From the NCBI GenBank assembly GCA_028703645.1, contig JAQVML010000142.1, positions 1 through 5,102 of the forward strand: 5,102 bases of DNA, in the 5' to 3' direction. This document shows positions 1-3,594 of this stretch, piece after piece. The position numbers and the translations under genes were made by a program. Below the pieces are notes generated by a model. The model worked only from the letters and a program-made list of their open reading frames with translations, made no database searches and was not told where the DNA came from. This stretch comes from Eubacteriales bacterium. GTDB taxonomy: Bacteria; Bacillota; Clostridia; Christensenellales; CAG-138. Position 1 is the stretch's first letter, and every line of letters starts with the position of its first letter.

Positions 1-122
1 CAATCGGCGGCAAAACACCGCATCATATGCTGGATTTGGTGCTGGGGGAACCGACCGACCCGCAGGAGACGCGAATCGACGTCTATCATGAGTCGCTGGA
101 TCAATACATCGAGGAACATTAA
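1..122 (+). CDS. 3' end of an unrecognised protein-coding gene (partial)
   Basis: An open frame (codons begin at position 3) runs from the left edge to a TAA at 120-122, giving about 39 residues that start IGGKTPHHMLDLVLGEP and end in DQYIEEH. The C-terminus is acidic and probably helical. I do not recognise the family from this fragment, and no catalytic motif can be assigned. It lies 3 bp upstream of the acetyltransferase start in the same orientation, and its last codons (GAG GAA) supply a plausible Shine-Dalgarno for that gene. The two are therefore probably cotranscribed and translationally coupled. That it is a real gene end rather than a chance frame rests on this tight junction and on its codon use being like that of the neighbouring genes. 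Confidence 0.6.
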   Translation, partial: IGGKTPHHMLDLVLGEPTDPQETRIDVYHESLDQYIEEH

Positions 123-125
123 CGA

Positions 126-575
126 ATGCTGCGCATAACCCGCTGTACGGGCAAAGACAAAACGTTTTCTGCAATGATCGCGGAGTTGGACGAGGAGCTA
201 AACGAGCGCTACGGCGCGCAGATGGCGTTTTTCGGCCCGCACAACCACTCGCAGGACGTCAAGAACGCCGTCGTTGTCTATTGGGACGATATGCCCGTCG
301 GTTGTGGATGCTTTAAGCCTTTTTCGCAGGATTCCGTCGAGATGAAGCGCATCTTCGTGCAAAAAGCGTTTCGCGGGCGCAAGCTGGCCCGCGCGGTGCT
401 TGCGGAGTTGGAAGCTTGGGCGCACGAAATCGGGTATGCGTTTGCCGTGCTCGAAACGGGCGTACTCCAGCCGGAGGCGATCCGCCTCTATGAAGCGGCG
501 GGGTACGAGCGCATTCCAAACTATCCGCCGTATGAAGGCGTCAAAGAGAGCATTTGTTTCCAAAAGAGCTTGTAA
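126..575 (+). CDS. GNAT-family N-acetyltransferase
   Basis: A 149-residue protein of typical single-domain GNAT length. Members transfer an acetyl group from acetyl-CoA to an amine; the substrate cannot be read from the sequence. The fold's landmarks are present in order: an N-terminal helical part (about 10-30), strand 4 EMKRIFV (72-78), the acetyl-CoA pyrophosphate loop and following helix FRGRKLARAVLAELEAWA (82-99), then LETG (109-112) and the C-terminal QPEAIRLYEAAGYERIPNY (115-133), a common motif-B ending in small bacterial GNATs. The usual Q/R-x-x-G-x-G/A loop reads R83-G-R-K-L-A88, with lysine at the central glycine. No signal peptide or membrane segment is seen, so it is probably cytosolic. 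The ATG at 126 has GAGGAA (111-116) nine bases upstream, inside the preceding gene's last codons. The gene ends just before the hairpin terminator at 602-641. Confidence 0.92.
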   Translation: MLRITRCTGKDKTFSAMIAELDEELNERYGAQMAFFGPHNHSQDVKNAVVVYWDDMPVGCGCFKPFSQDSVEMKRIFVQKAFRGRKLARAVLAELEAWAHEIGYAFAVLETGVLQPEAIRLYEAAGYERIPNYPPYEGVKESICFQKSL

Positions 576-601
576 TTCTTTTCAAACGAGTTTAATTTGC
601 A

Positions 602-641
602 AAACACCGTCTCCGAGCGATCGGATACGGTGTTTGTTTTT
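602..641 (+). terminator. Intrinsic terminator between convergent genes
   Basis: A 15-base arm (602-616, AAACACCGTCTCCGA) pairs with 621-635 (TCGGATACGGTGTTT) at 14 of 15 positions, the exception being C611/T626. The loop is GCGA, a GNRA-type tetraloop. On the plus strand it is followed by GTTTTT (636-641), so it should end transcripts of the acetyltransferase. The minus-strand hydrolase stops at 642 right beside it. The same hairpin read in reverse is followed by TTTT and a mixed AT stretch, so it may also terminate that gene, less efficiently. Confidence 0.88.
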
Positions 642-1373
642 CTAGCCTTTTTTCGGCGAATAGAGCTTGAGATGATCCAGTTTGTTTCGAAATCTTGCCA
701 AATCCTCCGGCGAAAACGCGTTTCCGTGACCGGGGTAGATGCGGCTTGGGTTCAGCGCGATGATCTTGTCCCAGGATTTCGCAAACTCCGGCACATCCTC
801 AATCAGGATCGCTTGCCGTGCGGGCGCGATGACGGCGTTGCCCGCCGCGTCTCCGCAGAGCAGCTCCCGCGAGTCCTCAAGATAGAGCCCGATCGAGTCC
901 GCCGTGTGACCCGGCAGCCAAACGATGCGGAGGGGTAACCCCATCGCGAGAAACGGCTGATCCTGCTCGCTCGTGAGTACGAAATCGCCTTCCCGCGGGA
1001 GCACGGGCGGAAACGAGGAGTGCTGCATCATTGCGCTCAGCGCAACGCCAAAGCGCGAGGTAAAGCCCGTCCCTTCCGGCATGGCGTCTTTGCCGGAGGC
1101 GAGGCGCGGCAAACTCGCTTGATTGACAACGAGCGTTGAGCCGCTTTCAGCCAACAATTCGCCTAGAAATCCCGCGTGGTCGTTGTGCGCATGGGTCAAA
1201 AAGACATACTTCACTTCGTTTAGCGGAACTCGCTTGCGATATGCCGCAAAACCGCCCGCATAGCCGGAATCGATCGCGATCCAGCCCAGCGGCGTTTCGA
1301 GCAAGTATTGCCGCAGGACATAATTCCCAATTTCGTGAATTCGAATCTGCGTAGGCGTGTGTTCCATTCTCAT
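642..1373 (-). CDS. MBL-fold metallo-hydrolase (glyoxalase II-like)
   Basis: A 243-residue cytosolic protein of the metallo-beta-lactamase superfamily, which hydrolyses esters, thioesters, lactones or phosphodiesters with one or two metal ions. The signature THAHNDHAG (60-68) supplies H61, H63, D65 and H66. Further ligands are H156 in LPGHT, D175 in CGDAAGN and H216 in YPGHGN. By analogy with glyoxalase II, H61/H63/H156/D175 would form site 1 and D65/H66/D175/H216 site 2. An early AIDSG (33-37) matches the usual strand before the metal motif. No signal peptide is present, so a periplasmic-type beta-lactamase is unlikely; the substrate is unknown. Start choice: an AGAGAGG sits 3 bases before the ATG at 1373 and 9 bases before a second ATG at 1367, so the true start may be the latter (241 residues). 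It runs opposite to its neighbours and appears to be a single-gene unit. Confidence 0.93.
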   Translation of the reverse strand: MRMEHTPTQIRIHEIGNYVLRQYLLETPLGWIAIDSGYAGGFAAYRKRVPLNEVKYVFLTHAHNDHAGFLGELLAESGSTLVVNQASLPRLASGKDAMPEGTGFTSRFGVALSAMMQHSSFPPVLPREGDFVLTSEQDQPFLAMGLPLRIVWLPGHTADSIGLYLEDSRELLCGDAAGNAVIAPARQAILIEDVPEFAKSWDKIIALNPSRIYPGHGNAFSPEDLARFRNKLDHLKLYSPKKG

Positions 1374-1390
1374 GCGCCTCTCTTTCCCCG

Positions 1391-1419
1391 AAAAAGAATC
1401 ATTCCTAAAAAGAATAGCA
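1391..1419 (-). promoter_or_regulatory. Possible extended -10 promoter of the MBL hydrolase
   Basis: Read on the minus strand, 1419-1411 is TGCTATTCT, an extended -10 element (TGn plus TATTCT), about 40 bp before the hydrolase start. No good -35 box is found 16-18 bp further upstream. Just downstream lie two direct copies of ATTCTTTTT (plus-strand positions 1407-1415 and 1391-1399, period 16) and a small GAAT-g-ATTC dyad (1396-1404), which could be an operator or may be chance in AT-rich sequence. Confidence 0.3.
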
Positions 1420-1476
1420 CAAACATTTCATGTGGGATAGCGCTGCAAAGGCTGTTATCACCACCAAGGGCGATTT

Positions 1477-1506
1477 TTGCGGACTCGTTCACAGAAAGTT
1501 CATAAT
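1477..1506 (+). promoter_or_regulatory. Weak candidate promoter for the putative RNA
   Basis: CATAAT at 1501-1506 matches five of six bases of the -10 consensus. TTGCGG at 1477-1482, 18 bp upstream, shares the leading TTG of the -35 box. It lies upstream of the hairpin-rich segment that ends at the 1893-1949 terminator. This could be a chance match. Confidence 0.25.
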
Positions 1507-1512
1507 TTGACG

Positions 1513-1947
1513 TGTCACAAAACGGTCGTCTGAACCGTCTAATAGGCAGAACGGTTTCCCGAGAACCGCTGTTTTAATGGCGAATCTGGTACATTCTCCA
1601 AAGAACGTTGGTTCACTCGTCGGGAAGCGGTCCGCAAGGTCGCCAGTCGAATTCGCCGACCGGCTATTTTTGATCACGCTGAGAGCTCTCTCCTCAGGGG
1701 CAAAAACAGCTGATCCCATTTACGGAATGGGTCATCGGCGGCGATACGCGTCGTGAGCTGCGGCATCCGAGTTTATACACAAAGGCGGGACCCCTTTGTT
1801 ACGCTTGGATGCCGCGCTTACGCGAATTTTCTCAACAAATGGTTCGGCTGCGCAACATGCTCCCGCCCGTTCGCTACCATCTCTTTTTACTCAAAATGCC
1901 CTTTCCAAACTGCGGACGGAGTTGGTTCGCGGGGGAAGGGCTTTTTT
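1513..1947 (+). ncRNA. Candidate structured noncoding RNA (unrecognised)
   Basis: The case is structural only. A possible promoter at 1477-1506 precedes about 435 bases containing several local hairpins, the largest being the three-tier structure at 1747-1824, and the segment ends in a convincing rho-independent terminator at 1893-1949. A terminator with no coding region in front of it on the same strand needs an explanation, and a free-standing RNA is one. The blaI-type operon downstream has its own strong promoter after this terminator, so a cis-acting leader for that operon is less likely. The ends are guesses, the strand is inferred from the T-run, and no known family is matched. The alternative is an eroded repeat element. 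Confidence 0.32.
1747..1824. other. Compound 78-bp hairpin (three stacked stems)
   Basis: Three nested complementary pairs share one axis. The outer stem is CGCGT (1747-1751) with ACGCG (1820-1824). The middle stem is GCGGCATCC (1760-1768) with GGATGCCGC (1807-1815), perfect over 9 bp and extendable by GAGT/GCTT with two G-T wobbles. The apical stem is ACAAAGG (1778-1784) with CCTTTGT (1792-1798) around a 7-base loop. Asymmetric internal loops separate the stems, as in folded RNAs. Three aligned arms are unlikely by chance, but the strand and function are not shown by the sequence. Confidence 0.6.
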
Positions 1948-1949
1948 AT
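1893..1949 (+). terminator. Intrinsic terminator ending the gene-free region
   Basis: GCCCTTTCC (1898-1906) pairs with GGGAAGGGC (1933-1941) over 9 bp including one T-G wobble, and is followed immediately by six T residues (1942-1947). AAAA at 1893-1896 can pair with the T-run. The loop contains its own small hairpin, CCAAaCT (1905-1911) with AGTTGG (1920-1925), sharing two bases with the main stem. This resembles a standard rho-independent terminator on the plus strand; the reverse strand has only a weak ATTTTG tail. Confidence 0.68.
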
Positions 1950-2017
1950 CGGGATTTTCGGTTGTGAAACCGACAAGAACCGTTTGAAACGGAATTGTGA
2001 ACACTGCAGCGCGTGTA

Positions 2018-2046
2018 TTGACAAATAGACAGCGTTCTTATATCTT
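2018..2046 (+). promoter_or_regulatory. Promoter of the blaI-type/M56 operon
   Basis: TTGACA at 2018-2023 is a perfect -35 box and is separated by exactly 17 bp from TATCTT (2041-2046), four of six matches to the -10 box. Transcription would start near 2053, leaving a leader of roughly 115 bases before the repressor's ATG at 2167. It lies after the terminator at 1893-1949, so the operon has an independent start. Confidence 0.75.
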
Positions 2047-2056
2047 TGAGAAAACA

Positions 2057-2076
2057 ATTCTTAAAGTTTTAAGAAT
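2057..2076 (+). promoter_or_regulatory. Putative operator palindrome at the operon's transcript start
   Basis: ATTCTTAAA-gt-TTTAAGAAT is a perfect 9-2-9 inverted repeat centred about 20 bp downstream of the -10 box, just after the expected transcript start, where a bound dimer would block initiation. BlaI/MecI-family repressors usually autoregulate from such a site. The best-known family operators contain TACA/TGTA half-sites, which are absent here, so binding by this repressor is inferred from position and symmetry. No T-run follows it, so a terminator is unlikely. Confidence 0.6.
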
Positions 2077-2077
2077 G

Positions 2078-2106
2078 ACGAGGGGACAAGAGCGCTCATC
2101 CCTCGT
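2078..2106 (+). other. Leader hairpin upstream of the repressor gene
   Basis: ACGAGGG (2078-2084) pairs perfectly with CCCTCGT (2100-2106). The loop contains a further palindrome, GAGCGCTC (2090-2097). It begins one base after the operator palindrome, in the predicted 5' leader, and lies about 60 bp before the repressor's ATG, so it does not cover the ribosome site. It may stabilise the leader or be an accessory binding site. Confidence 0.4.
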
Positions 2107-2154
2107 AAACCGGCAGAGCAGTCGATCGCGCGAGATATGAAACAACACAATCGT

Positions 2155-2159
2155 GGAGG
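2155..2159 (+). promoter_or_regulatory. Ribosome binding site of the BlaI-type gene
   Basis: GGAGG, seven bases before the ATG at 2167, is a near-ideal Shine-Dalgarno. It decides the start: the in-frame ATG at 2137 has no such site and would add ten residues (MKQHNRGGRQ) encoded across the ribosome binding site itself. Confidence 0.88.
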
Positions 2160-2166
2160 AAGACAA

Positions 2167-2559
2167 ATGGATGCAAGACTGAAAGAATCGGAATGGATCA
2201 TACTCCAGGCGCTCTGGCAAGAGTCCCCGCTGGACTTAAAGGGCATCATCGCCCGCGTACAGGCGCAAAATCCAAGCGTTACCTGGGATTATAAAACCTA
2301 TCATAGCTTTCTGCGAATCTTATTGGAAAAAGGATTGATCACGGCGCAGCGTCAAAAGAGCAGCAATCGTTACAGCCCCGCGATTACGCGGGACGAGGCG
2401 CTCTCCTGCGAGGCGGAAAGCCTGATCTCACGGCGCAGTTATTTCGGCTCGGTGTCGAGCATCATGGTACACATGGCGCAGCAAGGGCAGCTGACGCGCG
2501 AGGAGAAACAGGAACTGCGCCTTCTTGCCGAACAGCTGGCGCACGAAGACGAGGAGTAG
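2167..2559 (+). CDS. BlaI/MecI/CopY-family transcriptional repressor
   Basis: A 130-residue protein of standard length for BlaI/MecI penicillinase-type repressors, which bind operator DNA as dimers and are inactivated when a partner M56 membrane protease is triggered. Residues 1-72 form the winged helix: LKESEWIILQALW (5-17) opens it as in the family, TWDYKTYHSFLRILLEKGLI (39-58) covers the recognition helix and following helix, and SSNRYSPAIT (65-74) is the wing. The remainder, from RDEALSCEAESL onward, holds the helices that serve dimerisation in relatives, including QGQLTREEKQELRLLAEQL (106-124). The Asn-Phe cleavage bond known from Staphylococcus BlaI is not evident, so the inactivating cut, if any, cannot be placed. 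It is first in the operon, 63 bp before the M56 gene, and probably represses its own promoter through the dyad at 2057-2076. The signal controlled need not be a beta-lactam. Confidence 0.93.
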   Translation: MDARLKESEWIILQALWQESPLDLKGIIARVQAQNPSVTWDYKTYHSFLRILLEKGLITAQRQKSSNRYSPAITRDEALSCEAESLISRRSYFGSVSSIMVHMAQQGQLTREEKQELRLLAEQLAHEDEE

Positions 2560-2612
2560 CCCAATCAAACACGCTGCCAAACCTGCGTATGCATGCCCGC
2601 ACTTCACCTTTG

Positions 2613-2619
2613 GGGAGGA
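2613..2619 (+). promoter_or_regulatory. Ribosome binding site of the M56 protease gene
   Basis: GGGAGGA ends three bases before the ATG at 2623; its GGAGG core (2614-2618) has four intervening bases. This favours 2623 over the in-frame ATG at 2593, which has no Shine-Dalgarno and would place this purine tract inside the coding region. Confidence 0.82.
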
Positions 2620-2622
2620 ACC

Positions 2623-3561
2623 ATGGAACAAACCATTCTCACACGGCTATTGGAGATCCTCGTCTACAGCACGGCAATTTTTCTGATCGTTTGGCTGTTT
2701 CGAAGCATATTTTCCAAAATGCTTTCGCCGCAGCTCAAGTATGCGCTCTGGTTTCTCGTTGTGCTGAGACTCTGCATTCCGGTCACGTTTGAAAGCGGGC
2801 TGCATCTGTTCACGCTTGCGCCATCGTTCGCGCCAACCGCGACAAGCGCGATGCCAGCCGTGCAGAACCCGGTGGGGACGGACGGTTTGCCGCAGACAGA
2901 AGCGCCGCGCTTGGGCGGAGGCACCGCGCCCACGCAACCGCAGCCGAACGAAGCGGAAAAGCCGCCGATGATGAAAACGGCGATGCGAATCAGTTGGCAG
3001 CAGTGGCTTTTGATCGTCTGGGCGGCAGGATTTACGTTGATGCTCGGTGTAAGTGTGGTGCTCATGATTCAGTTGCGTCTGCGCCTTCGCCGCCTCGGCT
3101 GCGAGCCGGGCGAGAAGACGGGCACGCTCTACGAGCAGATCAAGCAGGAGATGCGAATTCGCGGACGCGTGCCGCTGCTGCTGATGCCGGATATCAAAAG
3201 TCCCGCGCTGACGGTGGAGCCGTCTCCGCGCCTACTGCTGCCGGATCGGCTGATCTTTGCGGCAAACGCGGAGAGCATGGCGTTTGCCATGGCGCACGAA
3301 CTCATGCACTATAAGCGAAAAGATTATCTCGTGTGCCTGCTGCTGTTGCTGTTGCGCGCGGTCTACTGGTTTCACCCGGTTGCCTGGGCGCTGCTGTATC
3401 TGATGCGGCTGGATATGGAGACCGCCTGCGATTCTATGGTGGTTGCGCGATTTGATCGCGAGAGAAAGCTGAGTTATGTGAACTTACTGCTCGCGTTGGG
3501 CGAGGAAACAAGTCCGTTTTCGCTGCAGCGAAAGACGATGACGTTGGAACAAAAAGATTGA
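2623..3561 (+). CDS. M56 (BlaR1/MecR1-type) membrane zinc metallopeptidase, lacking a sensor domain
   Basis: A 312-residue integral membrane protease of the gluzincin type. Hydrophobic segments at about 10-26 and 36-54 are followed by a proline-rich extracytoplasmic loop (about 55-125), a third segment (about 128-150) and a basic cytoplasmic stretch (LRLRLRRL). The zinc site is HELMH (H225, E226, H229) in the family context AHELMHYKRKDYL. Another hydrophobic segment (about 236-260) precedes METACD, whose E266 is the expected third ligand. PRLLLPDRL (202-210) is also a typical M56 motif. BlaR1-type proteins normally continue to a last transmembrane helix and an extracellular sensor domain. Here the frame stops at a TGA (3559-3561) soon after YVNLLLALGEETSPFSL, and the next gene in the same frame supplies a transmembrane helix plus a large extracytoplasmic part. 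I infer a repressor-inactivating protease working with that partner. Confidence 0.92.
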   Translation: MEQTILTRLLEILVYSTAIFLIVWLFRSIFSKMLSPQLKYALWFLVVLRLCIPVTFESGLHLFTLAPSFAPTATSAMPAVQNPVGTDGLPQTEAPRLGGGTAPTQPQPNEAEKPPMMKTAMRISWQQWLLIVWAAGFTLMLGVSVVLMIQLRLRLRRLGCEPGEKTGTLYEQIKQEMRIRGRVPLLLMPDIKSPALTVEPSPRLLLPDRLIFAANAESMAFAMAHELMHYKRKDYLVCLLLLLLRAVYWFHPVAWALLYLMRLDMETACDSMVVARFDRERKLSYVNLLLALGEETSPFSLQRKTMTLEQKD

Positions 3562-3575
3562 TTCAGACAAAATCG

Positions 3576-3585
3576 AAAGGTAGGA
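3576..3585 (+). promoter_or_regulatory. Ribosome binding site of the sensor-like gene
   Basis: AAAGGTAGGA lies nine bases before the ATG at 3595, a usable Shine-Dalgarno with a one-base interruption relative to AAAGGAGG. The alternative ATG at 3601 would be 15 bases away. Its presence supports separate translation of the downstream frame rather than a simple nonsense mutation in a one-piece gene. Confidence 0.65.
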
Positions 3586-3594
3586 AATAGAGAA

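Larger units (their letters stand above)
1374..2017. other. Long gene-free, inverted-repeat-rich region
   Basis: No frame here has a convincing start, ribosome site or recognisable domain. The longest frames (minus 1489-1719, plus 1753-2028) lack Shine-Dalgarno sites and known motifs. Instead the stretch is dense in inverted repeats: CAG-aa-CGGTT with AACCGCTG near 1548-1571, CTGAG/CTCAG at 1679-1697, CCCATT/AATGGG at 1715-1731, the compound hairpin at 1747-1824, the terminator hairpin at 1898-1941, TCGGTT-gtga-AACCGA at 1958-1973 and CCGTT/AACGG at 1980-1992. This fits a structured RNA locus or a decayed palindromic repeat or mobile element. None of the T-box, TPP, cobalamin, RNase P, tmRNA or SRP signatures I looked for is present. 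Confidence 0.6.

Noticed and set aside
198..563. Minus-strand frame of 121 codons inside the GNAT gene
   Set aside because: Overlaps almost the whole of a clear acetyltransferase and has no motif or start signal of its own.
1676..1700. TPP riboswitch suggested by CTGAGA
   Set aside because: The remaining conserved TPP elements (the CCTGATCTGGATAATGCC-like block) are absent; the CTGAG simply pairs with CTCAG nearby.
1890..1950. T-box or other attenuator leader controlling the repressor operon
   Set aside because: No T-box TGGnACCGCG-type sequence is present, and the operon has its own TTGACA promoter downstream of this terminator.
1753..2028. Plus-strand cysteine-containing frame of 91 codons (GTG start)
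   Set aside because: No ribosome binding site, runs through the terminator hairpin and T-run, ends inside the downstream promoter, and its cysteine spacing matches no metal-binding motif.
2057..2076. The AT-rich palindrome as a terminator
   Set aside because: It is not followed by a T-run and sits at the predicted transcript start of an operon.
3559..3561. TGA decoded as selenocysteine or as a reassigned codon
   Set aside because: I saw no SECIS-like hairpin directly after it, no family precedent for Sec here, tryptophan in both flanking frames is coded by TGG, and a ribosome site follows for a fresh start.
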